Assembly (NCBI RefSeq): GCF_025137375.1 | Contig: NZ_CP073720.1 | Span: 4,488,501-4,552,500 of the forward strand | DNA from: Dactylosporangium fulvum | GTDB taxonomy: Bacteria > Actinomycetota > Actinomycetes > Mycobacteriales > Micromonosporaceae | Reading direction: 5' to 3' | Length of the DNA stretch: 64,000 nucleotides | Shown here: piece after piece, positions 53,015 to 61,176 of the stretch | Numbering within the stretch: position 1 is the first letter of the stretch | Layout of the letters: every line of letters starts with the position of its first letter | Notes under the pieces: generated by a model | Database searches by the model: none | Told to the model about the DNA's origin: nothing | The model's input: the letters and a program-made list of their open reading frames with translations, nothing else | Program-made: the position numbers and the translations under genes

Positions 53015-53899
53015 ATGGCGAACACCAACCTGCCCGACACCGTGGAAAACACGCTTTTCGACTACAGCCCCATCACCGAACGGCCGGCGATCCGCTGGCC
53101 CGGCGGCGCCCGAGTTGCCGCCTATGTCGGGCTGAATGTCGAGCACTTCCTGCTCGACCGCCCATCCACCAGCATCTGGCCCGGAACGGCGGACCTGGTG
53201 CCGGACGCGCTCAACTACGGCTGGCGCGACTACGGCGTCCGGGTCGGGATCTGGCGCACGATCGACAGCCTGGACCGGCACGGCATCCGGGCAAGTGTCC
53301 TGCTGAACTCCGCGGTCGCCGACCACTACCCTCAGATCATCAAGGCTGGCCTGAGCCGGAACTGGGCCTGGCTCGCGCACGGGCGAACCAATTCGATCCT
53401 GCAGGCCGGGATGTCCCTCGACGAGGAGCGCCGCTTCCTCACCGGCATCGTCGACACCATCGCCACCGCCACCGGTCGGCCGCCGCGCGGCTGGATGGGG
53501 CCGGGGCTGACCGAGACGTTCAACACCCCAACCCTGCTCGCCGAGCTCGGCCTGAGCTACCTGCTGGACTGGACCAACGACGACCAGCCCTACCGGCTGA
53601 ACGTGCCCGGCATGATCAGCGTTCCGTACTCCGTCGAACTCAACGACCTCCTGCTGTTCGGCAAGGGCACCACCGGACCGGAATTCGTTCAGATCGTCAA
53701 GGATCAGTACGAGCAGCTGCACGCCGACGCCGAACACAGCGGCCGGGTTATGGCGCTGGCTCTGCATCCGTTCGTCACCGGACAGCCGTTCCGGGCCAAG
53801 TACCTGGACCAGGCGTTGGCGTACCTCGCGGCGCAACCCGACATCTGGCTGACCACCAGCGACGAGATCGCCGAGCACTACATTTCGAACTGGTCGTGA
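53015..53899 (+). CDS. Polysaccharide deacetylase-family protein (allantoinase/PuuE-like)
   Basis: The 294-residue protein has the NodB-type barrel: AAYVGLNVEHFLLDRPS, YGVRVGIWRTIDSLDRHGIRASVLLNS (in part), WAWLAHGRTNS, GWMGPGLTETFNTPTLLAELGLSYL and ALALHPFVTGQPFR. This is the puuE/allantoinase-like branch, which lacks a signal peptide. Enzymes of this group deacetylate sugars or open small rings. It is divergent from the MerR gene and presumably regulated by it. Confidence 0.85.
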   Translation: MANTNLPDTVENTLFDYSPITERPAIRWPGGARVAAYVGLNVEHFLLDRPSTSIWPGTADLVPDALNYGWRDYGVRVGIWRTIDSLDRHGIRASVLLNSAVADHYPQIIKAGLSRNWAWLAHGRTNSILQAGMSLDEERRFLTGIVDTIATATGRPPRGWMGPGLTETFNTPTLLAELGLSYLLDWTNDDQPYRLNVPGMISVPYSVELNDLLLFGKGTTGPEFVQIVKDQYEQLHADAEHSGRVMALALHPFVTGQPFRAKYLDQALAYLAAQPDIWLTTSDEIAEHYISNWS

Positions 53900-53930
53900 T
53901 GCATCGGCAAACGAAACCGGTCCGCGCCCG

Positions 53931-53956
53931 GCCGGCCTTCCCTCGGGTAGGCCGGC
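53931..53956. terminator. Stem-loop between the deacetylase and the convergent PLP enzyme
   Basis: GCCGGCCT (53931-53938) pairs with AGGCCGGC (53949-53956) around a 10-base loop, 31 bases after the deacetylase stop. It may serve as a bidirectional terminator for the two convergent genes. The bases 53957-54132 hold no gene I can support. Confidence 0.6.
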
Positions 53957-54132
53957 GGACGCCCGGGTGCCCCTGATCAGTGCGGGACGGTCAGTGGCGG
54001 TGCTGCTGGTCGGTGAGCTTGAAGGCCAAGCGGCCGTGGGCGAAGGCGGCTCCGAAAAGGGAAGTTTTCGATCGTGTCGTCAAGTCCTGGCAGGAGGTGA
54101 ACGCCGACGCGACGTGCCCGCCTGGGACTGGC

Positions 54133-55476
54133 TCATCGGACGGGCCGGGGCAGGACCGCGCGAACCCGGCCGTCGTGGAGGACCGCGAACCAGTCGCCGA
54201 CGACACGGGCGAGAGCGGCGTCGAGCGGCTCGCCGATACCGGCCGTCGGCAGGGCAGGGGCGACCAGGGGTTCCACGAGGTCGCCTTTCAGCGAGTCGCG
54301 GAACAACGCGCCAACGACGTCGCCGGCCGCCCAGGACGGCGACACCGAGGATCGGTTGACGACGACGAGCGCTACCTCGGCGCCGGTGCGGCCGAACACC
54401 TCCTGTGCCTGAGCCACGGTCGCCGTGACCGGCACGGCGGCCGGCGGCGGCGCGTCGGCCACGAGGTCGCCGAGCACCGGCCGGGTCCGGTCACCGTCGA
54501 GGAACCCGTTGCGCAACAGCCAGTCGTCGTCGAAGTATTTGGAGAGGTAGTTGCGGCCTGAGTCGGGCGCAACTACCACGACAAGATCGTCGGGGCCGAG
54601 ACCGCGGGCCACCCGCAACGCGGCGGCCACGGCCGCGCCGCCGGACGCGCCGACCAGCAGACCTTCCCGGCGGGCGAGAGCCCGGGTCGCCGCGATCGCC
54701 TCGCGGTCGCTGATCCGCTCGATCGCGTCGAGCACTTCGCTGTGGTAGGACAGCGGCCAGACATCGTCGGCCGTGTCCGGGTGGAGGTAGTGGCCGATGC
54801 TCTCGACGTAGTAGGGGCTCCCGTCACCCCCGCCGTAGGTCGAGCTTTCGGGGTCGGCACCGATCACGCGGACCCGGCCGTCGCTGACGCGCTTGAGATG
54901 GGCGCCCGTGCCGGAGACGGTGCCGCCGGTGCCGATGCCGGCGATGTAATGGGTGACGCGGCCATCGGTTTGCGCCCAGATCTCCGGACCCGTGGTGTCC
55001 ACATGCGCCTGGGGATTCGCCGGGTTGTCGTACTGGTTGGCGAACCATGCGCCGGGCGTTTCCTCGGCGATGCGCCGCGCGAGCTGGCTGACGTGCGCGG
55101 GGTCGTTCCGCGACACGCCGGAGGCGGTGACGACCACCTCGGCGCCGTAGGCGCGCAGCGCGGCGAGCTTGTCGGTGCTCGTCTTGTCCGGCACCACGAC
55201 GATCGCCCGGTAGCCGCGCTGCGCGGCGACGATCGCGAGTCCGATGCCGGTGTTGCCCGACGTGCCCTCGACGATGACGCCGCCCGGCCGCAGCGTTCCG
55301 TCGTGCTCGGCCGCCCGCACCATGTGCCGCGCCGCTCGGTCCTTGACGCTGCCGCCGGGGTTGAGGAACTCCGCCTTGAGGTACACCGGCGCGCTGATGC
55401 CGTCGGTGACCCGGCTGAGCCGGATCAGGGGCGTGTGGCCGACCGCGTCGAGGGCCGACTCGTAAACATGTTCCAT
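54133..55476 (-). CDS. Cystathionine beta-synthase / cysteine synthase-like PLP enzyme with CBS-type tail
   Basis: ATG at 55476 follows GGGAGG and gives 447 residues. The PLP core is typical: GHTPLIRLSRV, PGGSVKDRAARHMV with the cofactor Lys, EGTSGNTGIGLA for phosphate binding, NPQAHVDTTGPEI and AGIGTGGTVSGTG. GRNYLSKYFDDDWLLRNGF and a ~110-residue tail resembling CBS domains mark it as the cystathionine beta-synthase type. It makes cystathionine from serine and homocysteine, or cysteine from O-acetylserine. It is divergent from an SsuABC-like importer, consistent with a role in sulfur metabolism. Confidence 0.9.
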   Translation of the reverse strand: MEHVYESALDAVGHTPLIRLSRVTDGISAPVYLKAEFLNPGGSVKDRAARHMVRAAEHDGTLRPGGVIVEGTSGNTGIGLAIVAAQRGYRAIVVVPDKTSTDKLAALRAYGAEVVVTASGVSRNDPAHVSQLARRIAEETPGAWFANQYDNPANPQAHVDTTGPEIWAQTDGRVTHYIAGIGTGGTVSGTGAHLKRVSDGRVRVIGADPESSTYGGGDGSPYYVESIGHYLHPDTADDVWPLSYHSEVLDAIERISDREAIAATRALARREGLLVGASGGAAVAAALRVARGLGPDDLVVVVAPDSGRNYLSKYFDDDWLLRNGFLDGDRTRPVLGDLVADAPPPAAVPVTATVAQAQEVFGRTGAEVALVVVNRSSVSPSWAAGDVVGALFRDSLKGDLVEPLVAPALPTAGIGEPLDAALARVVGDWFAVLHDGRVRAVLPRPVR

Positions 55477-55542
55477 CGCGCTGGTGACCTCCCAGGGCCG
55501 GCTGTGCCCACTCATCATGAGGTGATGCGGTTACACATGTCC

Positions 55543-55554
55543 ATGATTAATCAT
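55543..55554. promoter_or_regulatory. Palindrome in the divergent PLP-enzyme/importer promoter region
   Basis: ATGATTAATCAT is a perfect 12-bp palindrome in an unusually AT-rich patch between the divergent starts at 55476 and 55674. Its position suggests an operator acting on both transcripts. No regulator gene is adjacent, so the binding protein is unknown. Confidence 0.4.
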
Positions 55555-55673
55555 AGCTAACAGATGGGAATAGTTGTATTTGAACGCGTGGCGCGATACG
55601 GTCCAGATGTTCCGGGCCGCCACGCGGCCCGTGCGACCACGAGCGGTCCAGCGCGCATAGAAGGTGATCCACG

Positions 55674-56840
55674 ATGTCGGACAGCCCTCTGCAGAAACCA
55701 CAGGAAAACGGGTCGCCGGAGCCGGACCACGCTCCGGCAGGTGACGCTCTCGTCGAGGCCAACGTCGACCTCGACGCACCGCAAGGCGTCTCCCGCCGGC
55801 GCCTGCTCACCGCCGCCGGTGTCGGCGCCGGTGTGCTGATCGCGGGTGGTCTCGCCGGTTGGGCATTCGTGCGCAGCCGTGACAAGGACGCCAGCTCGGC
55901 CGACGGGCTGACCGTGACCAAGTCGTGGGCCGACCGCGAGCTCGCCATCACCACTCCCAGCGGCGTCTGCGAAGCACCGCTGGTGGTCGCCTACGAGAAG
56001 GGCTTCTTCCAGCAGGCGGGTCTCAACGTCGTGCTGAAGAAGGCCGGCACTGACGAGGACACCACCGCGGCCGTCGGTTCGGGCAAGTACGTCGCCTCCA
56101 ACGGCATCTTCTTCAACTACCTCGGCCCGATCTACAACGGCACCCCTGTCAAGCTCAGCGGCGGTCTGCACCACGGCTGCCTCGACCTCTACGTCCGCAA
56201 CGACGGCACGGTGCCCACGGTCGCCTCACTCAAGGGCAAGAAGATCGGCGTCAGCAGCCTGCAGGGCTCCGCGACCAACTTCTTCTCCCTCGACCTGCTC
56301 GACGCCGGCATCAACTCCAGCCCGGCCGCCAAACAGGTCGAGTGGGTCGTCATCGAGCAGCCACTGCTGCCCCAGGCGCTGAAGGACGGCAGGGTGGACG
56401 CCATCGCGACGGCCGGCGGCTACCTTCCGATCATCCAAGGCGTCCAGGAAGGCTGGGCCAAGGAGATCTCGAACAACCGGAACATCAGCGCCAACGCCAA
56501 CCAGCCCTGCTGCGCGGTCGTGCTCAACAACGAGTTCGTGAGCCAGGACCCGGTCACCGCCGGCAAGCTCGTGTCCGCCTGGGCCCAGGGCTCCCGGTGG
56601 GCGGGCGCAAACCTCGAGGAGACCGCCGAGATCGAGTCGAGCAAACACTACGTCGCGGGCACACCCGACGAGATCCTGCAGGTGCTCAGGACCCTCACGT
56701 TCGACCCGTCGCCGAAGAACCTCCGCGAGTCCCTGCAGCCGGGCATCGCGAAGTACGTCAAGACGGGCTTCCTGCCGGCCGAGGTGGACGTCCAGGCGCT
56801 GGCCGACAAGGCGTTCGTCGACCTCGGCCTGAACTTCTGA
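55674..56840 (+). CDS. Tat-type SsuA-like ABC substrate-binding protein
   Basis: The 388-residue protein has a long cytoplasmic lead, then a twin-arginine signal (SRRRLLTAAGVGAGVLIAGG). The mature part is a two-lobed NMT1/SsuA binding protein (VAYEKGFFQQAGLNVVLKKAG, YNGTPVKLSGGLHHGCLDLYV, DGRVDAIATAGGYLPI). Two features stand out: HHGCLDLY and a vicinal cysteine pair in NQPCCAVV. Tat export implies folding or cofactor loading in the cytoplasm. The permease starts 8 bp downstream. Ligand unknown; a sulfur compound or metal chelate is possible. Confidence 0.88.
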   Translation: MSDSPLQKPQENGSPEPDHAPAGDALVEANVDLDAPQGVSRRRLLTAAGVGAGVLIAGGLAGWAFVRSRDKDASSADGLTVTKSWADRELAITTPSGVCEAPLVVAYEKGFFQQAGLNVVLKKAGTDEDTTAAVGSGKYVASNGIFFNYLGPIYNGTPVKLSGGLHHGCLDLYVRNDGTVPTVASLKGKKIGVSSLQGSATNFFSLDLLDAGINSSPAAKQVEWVVIEQPLLPQALKDGRVDAIATAGGYLPIIQGVQEGWAKEISNNRNISANANQPCCAVVLNNEFVSQDPVTAGKLVSAWAQGSRWAGANLEETAEIESSKHYVAGTPDEILQVLRTLTFDPSPKNLRESLQPGIAKYVKTGFLPAEVDVQALADKAFVDLGLNF

Positions 56841-56847
56841 GACGACC

Positions 56848-57939
56848 GTGGCCGCTGACACCACCACTGCCGCGCCGGCCTCGCTCAAGGCCGAGGCGAC
56901 CGTTCAGGGTGCGGTCCGTATCCATGCCGCACTGGAGAAGGTCGCCAACCCGGCGCGGGTCAACCCGATCCTCATCGGCGCTGGCATCCTCGCCTGGGTC
57001 GTCTTCTCCGTCGTCGCATCGGCGGTGCCCAACAGCGACAAACTGCCGATGCGCGACACCCAGTCGATTCAGGCGACCACGACCTTCACCGTCATCGCGG
57101 GCCTCGTCGTGGCGGCGGTGTGGGTGGTGATCTGGGCCCTGACCGCTGCGCGCGGGCGCACGGGCGCCTGGGCCGTCGACCGGGTGTCGCACGGCGCCGC
57201 CTGGCTGTTCGGCTCAGGCATCTGGGTGCTGTTCTGGGAGATCTCGACGGCCAAGACGGTCGTGCTCGCGCCACCCTACTTCGCCGCTCCCCAGCAGATC
57301 ATCGACCGGTTGTGGGACGACCGGGTGATCCTGTCCGAGAGCCTCGGCAACTCGCTGCTGCTGCTCGCCTCCGGCTTCGTCGTCGGGCTGGTCGCCGGCC
57401 TGCTCACCGGCGTGGTGATCGGGTGGTTCCAGGTGGCCAACTACTGGGTGCATCCGATCCTGGTGTTCCTGGGCCCGGTGCCGTCGCTGGCCTGGGTGCC
57501 GATCATCTTCGTGCTCTTCCCGACGGCGTACTCCGGCGCGGTGTTCCTGATCGCGCTGAGCGTGTGGTTCCCGATCACGGTGTTGACCCGGGCCGGGATC
57601 CTGAGCGTCCCACGCTCGTACTTCGACGTCGCGCAGACGTTGGGGGCGCGCGGCTGGTTCCTGGTGCTGCGGATCAGCCTCCCGGCGGCGCTGCCGAGCA
57701 TCTTCACCGGCGCGTTCATGGCTCTCGGCGTGTCGTTCGTGAGCCTCACGGTCGCGGAGAACTTCGGCGTCAACTCCGGCCTGGGCTGGTACCTCAACTG
57801 GAAGAAGGGCTGGGGCGACTTTCCCGCGGTGTATGCCGGCATCGTCGTGCTCGTGGTCGTCTGCGGAATTCTGCTCACCCTGCTGTTCCGTGCCCGCAAC
57901 TGGGTGTTGCGCTGGGAAAAGGAGCTGACCCGATGGTGA
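56848..57939 (+). CDS. SsuC/TauC-like ABC transporter permease, extended N-terminus
   Basis: The 363-residue protein is ~100 residues longer than most SsuC permeases. The extra N-terminal part has two additional membrane helices (NPILIGAGILAWVVFSVVASA and TFTVIAGLVVAAVWVVIWAL). The transport core has FLGPVPSLAWVPIIFVLFPTAYSG and the EAA-like RSYFDVAQTLGARGWFLVLRISLPAALPSIFTG, both cited for landmark only. The GTG at 56848 follows the binding-protein gene, and the ATPase start overlaps its end by 7 bp. Confidence 0.9.
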   Translation: MAADTTTAAPASLKAEATVQGAVRIHAALEKVANPARVNPILIGAGILAWVVFSVVASAVPNSDKLPMRDTQSIQATTTFTVIAGLVVAAVWVVIWALTAARGRTGAWAVDRVSHGAAWLFGSGIWVLFWEISTAKTVVLAPPYFAAPQQIIDRLWDDRVILSESLGNSLLLLASGFVVGLVAGLLTGVVIGWFQVANYWVHPILVFLGPVPSLAWVPIIFVLFPTAYSGAVFLIALSVWFPITVLTRAGILSVPRSYFDVAQTLGARGWFLVLRISLPAALPSIFTGAFMALGVSFVSLTVAENFGVNSGLGWYLNWKKGWGDFPAVYAGIVVLVVVCGILLTLLFRARNWVLRWEKELTRW

Positions 57940-58733
57940 GTTCGGGTGCGGGTTCCGCGATCGACATCGTCCACGTGACCCAGGCGTTCCGCAGCGGTGG
58001 CCGGGACCTGCCGGTGCTCGACGACGTCTCGCTCTCGGTCGAGCCGGGCGAGTTCGTCGCCCTGATCGGCCCGAGCGGCAGCGGCAAATCCACCCTCATC
58101 CGGTTGCTGGCCGGTCTCGACAAGCCTCTGTTCGGCACCGTCAACGTCGGCGGCCGCCGCGTCAGCGGCCCCGATCCGAGCCGGGCGCTGGTCTTCCAGG
58201 ACCCGACGCTGCTGCCGTGGCGCACCGTGCGCGGCAATGTGTCGATAGGTCCGCAAGCGCGCGGCCTGGCCGCCCGGGAGTCCCGGCACCGGGTCGACGA
58301 GTCGCTCGAACTGGTCGGACTTACCGAGTTCGCCGACGCCTGGCCGTCGCAGCTGTCCGGCGGCATGGCGCAACGGGCCGCGCTCGCCCGCGCACTGGTC
58401 AACGATCCGTCGGTGCTGCTGCTGGACGAGCCGCTCGGCAGGCTCGACGCGCTCACCCGCCGTGTGTTGCAGAACGAGCTGCAGCGGCTGTGGCGAAGCC
58501 GCGGATTCACCGCCGTGCTGATCACCCACGACGTCAGTGAGGCGCTGGCCCTCGCCGACAGGGTGTTCGTCTTCTCGCCGCGCCCGGCCCGGGTCCGGCA
58601 GGTGATCGACGTCGGCTTCGACCGTCCACGGGACCAGTCCGCCGGTGCGTTCGTCGCGCTCCGGGAACGGGTCCTCGGCCTGCTGGACGAGGAGGCGACG
58701 ACACCGCCGGACGAACTCGTGCCCGCCCACTGA
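57933..58733 (+). CDS. SsuB/TauB-like ABC transporter ATPase
   Basis: ATG at 57933 follows AAGGAG and gives 266 residues. Motifs are Walker A GPSGSGKSTLIR, Q-loop VFQDPTLLPWRTV, signature LSGGMAQRAALARAL, Walker B LLLLDEPLGRLDAL and LITHDVSEALALAD. It completes the second importer. The ycnI-like gene starts 21 bp downstream on the same strand, so the transcript probably continues into the copper-type genes. Confidence 0.94.
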   Translation: MVSSGAGSAIDIVHVTQAFRSGGRDLPVLDDVSLSVEPGEFVALIGPSGSGKSTLIRLLAGLDKPLFGTVNVGGRRVSGPDPSRALVFQDPTLLPWRTVRGNVSIGPQARGLAARESRHRVDESLELVGLTEFADAWPSQLSGGMAQRAALARALVNDPSVLLLDEPLGRLDALTRRVLQNELQRLWRSRGFTAVLITHDVSEALALADRVFVFSPRPARVRQVIDVGFDRPRDQSAGAFVALRERVLGLLDEEATTPPDELVPAH

Positions 58734-58754
58734 CCGCCTACAAGGGAATGATCG

Positions 58755-59402
58755 ATGTACAGGTTCGCGTTCATCGTGTCCGCCGTCCTCGTCCTGGCGC
58801 TCGGCCTCGCCTCGCCGGCCGGCGCCCACGTCACGGTGTCCTCCTCGTCGACGCAGCCCGGCTCCTGGGCGACCCTGACGTTCAAGGTACCGACCGAGTC
58901 CGACACCGCCAGCACGACCGGCCTCACGGTGCAGCTGCCCACGGACACCCCGTTCACGTCGGTGCTGACCCAGGCCGTTGCCGGATGGACGGTCAAGACG
59001 TACCGGTCGCCGTTGCCGAAGCCGCTGACGGACGACGACGGCACCACCATCACGTCGGCGATCACGAAGGTGGAGTGGACCGCGACCGATGGCGGCATCG
59101 GCCCCGGCCAGTTCGGCACGTTCGCGCTCGCCGTGGGCCCGTTGCCGGACAGCGGCACCGTGTACTTGCCGGCGATCCAGCACTACTCCGACGGCACGGA
59201 CGTCGACTGGGTGCAACAGGCCGAGGGCGGCGCGGAGCCCGAACATCCGGCCCCCAGCATCGTCGTCGCCGCGCCGCCGCCCGCCACCGCGGTCTCGTCG
59301 GCCGGACGGGACGGGTGGGGCATCGGGCTGGGCGTCACCGGGATCGTGCTCGCGTTGCTCGCCGGGGCGTCGGGCGTCGCCCTCGCCCGAGGCCGCCGGT
59401 GA
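58755..59402 (+). CDS. ycnI: YcnI-like (DUF1775) copper-associated surface protein
   Basis: The 215-residue protein has a Sec signal ending SPAGAHVTVSSSS, so the mature protein starts with the His that binds copper in YcnI. The DUF1775 domain follows (STQPGSWATLTFKVPTESDT, in part, and VAGWTVKTYRSPL), then EGGAEPEHPAP and a C-terminal membrane helix (GIGLGVTGIVLALLAGASG). YcnI proteins are encoded beside CopC/CopD genes and act in copper handling. The stop overlaps the CopC-CopD start by 4 bp. Confidence 0.9.
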   Translation: MYRFAFIVSAVLVLALGLASPAGAHVTVSSSSTQPGSWATLTFKVPTESDTASTTGLTVQLPTDTPFTSVLTQAVAGWTVKTYRSPLPKPLTDDDGTTITSAITKVEWTATDGGIGPGQFGTFALAVGPLPDSGTVYLPAIQHYSDGTDVDWVQQAEGGAEPEHPAPSIVVAAPPPATAVSSAGRDGWGIGLGVTGIVLALLAGASGVALARGRR

Positions 59403-61084
59403 CCCGTGGCGGGGCGGCGCTCGTGGCCCTGGCGACACCGTTGCTCGCCGTGCTCCTGTGGGCCGCGCCGGCCGAGGCCCACGCGTACGCGGTGTCCACC
59501 GACCCCGCCAACGGATCGCAACTGCAGACGGCTCCGTCCGCCGTACGGGTCACGTTCGACGAGCCGGTGACGCTGCCGCCGGCGCCCGACGCCGCGAGCG
59601 TGATCGGCGAGGACGGCGGACGCGTCGATACCGGGCAGGCCCGGTTGGAGCCCGGCCGCCGCACCCTCATCATCACGGTCCGCGCCGGCCTCCCGCACGG
59701 CGTGTACATCGTCAGCTGGTCGGTGGTCTCCGCGGACACACACCCGGTCGGCGGCTCGATGCAGTTCGGGTACGGCGTACCCGCGGCCGCGGTCTCCGCA
59801 CCGACGGCCGGCAGCGCGCCGAGCACCGGGTGGGAGCTCGCGGTGGCCGCCACCAAGGCGCTGGTGTACCTCGGACTGGTCGCCGCCGTGGGGCTAGTCC
59901 CCGCGGCCCTCGTCCTGGGTGCCGAGCGACGTGAACGGAAAATCCTGTGGCGGGCGGCCCGCATCGGCGCGGCCGTGGCCGCCGCCGGTTCCGTGGCGCA
60001 GGTCGTGGTGCAGTACCAGTGGCAATCCTCCGCCACCCGCGGCGGGCCGAGTTGGACAGGCCTGGCCGGTTTCGCCGAATCCTCGTACGCCACGGCGGTC
60101 TGGGTCAGGCTCGCATTGGTGGGCGCCGCGGTCCTGGTGCTGCCGCCGTGGAACCGGCTCGCGCCCCGGCGGATCCGCTGGACGGTCGGCGGCCTGCTCG
60201 CGCTCGCCACGCTCGGCAGCGTGGTGCACAACGGCCACGGCGGCGGCGGGCCGTGGTGGCAGTTCGCGTCGACGCTGCTGCACGTCGCCGCCATGACCGC
60301 CTGGCTCGGCGGACTGGCCACACTCGGCTGGCTCCTGTTGCGCCGGCGCATCGCCGGCAGGCGATTGCGGCGGCTGCCGCTATGGTCGGTGTACGCCGCC
60401 GTGGCGGTGGCCGTTCTGCTGACCTCCGGCCTGGTCCAGTCGGTCGTCGAGGTCCGCTTTCCCGGTGCCCTGACCAGCACGACATACGGGTTCGTGCTGG
60501 TGGCGAAGGTGCTCCTCGTCTGCGTGGCACTGGCGTTGGGGTACACCGGCAACCGCTGGATCCGCCGGGAGATCGCCCTGGCCGGGTCCTTGGACGCCGA
60601 CGCGCGGCCCGCTCCCGGGCAGACCGCCCGGCTGCGCGGCCGGGTCCGCCTGGAGGCCGCTGCCGGCGTCGCCGTCGTGGTCGTGTCCGGTGTGCTCTCC
60701 TCGATCACACCGGCCGAGGCGGCGTACGCCCCGCAACAGCAGATCCGCACCGCGATCGGCCCATTCGCCGTGACCATCGGCATCGCGCCGGTGCGGCGCG
60801 GTCCGCAGAGCTTCCGGATCACCGTTGCGGGGCGCACCGACGCCACCCCGCTCGCCCAGTCGCTTCAGCTCCAGCTGCGCCAGCCCGACGGGCCGGTGCG
60901 GGCGCTCGAGGTCCGCTTCCCGTATCGGCTTCCGGGCGAGATCCGGCCTGGCGTACCCACCCCGATCACGTTCCCCAGCACGACCGTCAACGTCCCGTCC
61001 GCCGGCAGCTGGACCGGCACGTTGACGGTCGTGGCCGGGCGCACGCAGCAGTACACGACCATCTTCGATTTCCGGGTGTACTGA
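59399..61084 (+). CDS. CopC-CopD fusion copper-handling membrane protein
   Basis: The 561-residue protein starts with a signal and a CopC domain (APAEAHAYAVSTDPANGSQL with the N-terminal His, VRVTFDEPV, and SADTHPVGGSMQFGY with the Asp/His copper site). After residue ~140 come about eight membrane helices forming CopD (ATKALVYLGLVAAVGLVPAAL, VHNGHGGGGPWW, LLHVAAMTAWLGGLATLGW, FVLVAKVLLVCVALALGYTGNRW). A beta-rich ~110-residue C-terminal domain faces outside. Fusions of this kind with a neighbouring ycnI gene are common in Gram-positive bacteria for copper uptake or supply to cuproenzymes. GTG at 59399 overlaps the ycnI stop. Confidence 0.92.
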   Translation: MTRGGAALVALATPLLAVLLWAAPAEAHAYAVSTDPANGSQLQTAPSAVRVTFDEPVTLPPAPDAASVIGEDGGRVDTGQARLEPGRRTLIITVRAGLPHGVYIVSWSVVSADTHPVGGSMQFGYGVPAAAVSAPTAGSAPSTGWELAVAATKALVYLGLVAAVGLVPAALVLGAERRERKILWRAARIGAAVAAAGSVAQVVVQYQWQSSATRGGPSWTGLAGFAESSYATAVWVRLALVGAAVLVLPPWNRLAPRRIRWTVGGLLALATLGSVVHNGHGGGGPWWQFASTLLHVAAMTAWLGGLATLGWLLLRRRIAGRRLRRLPLWSVYAAVAVAVLLTSGLVQSVVEVRFPGALTSTTYGFVLVAKVLLVCVALALGYTGNRWIRREIALAGSLDADARPAPGQTARLRGRVRLEAAAGVAVVVVSGVLSSITPAEAAYAPQQQIRTAIGPFAVTIGIAPVRRGPQSFRITVAGRTDATPLAQSLQLQLRQPDGPVRALEVRFPYRLPGEIRPGVPTPITFPSTTVNVPSAGSWTGTLTVVAGRTQQYTTIFDFRVY

Positions 61085-61176
61085 GCGGTTGTCAACGTGT
61101 ACGACGCGCTCGGCGGCTGAGCCGGCGCCTGAACCCATGCGGGTACGATCCCGAAGCGGGGTCGGCTCCCGGACTC

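Noticed and set aside
57441..59438. 665-residue minus-strand frame across the second importer and ycnI
   Set aside because: It covers three well-supported plus-strand genes and has a random, Arg/Gly/Asp-rich composition.
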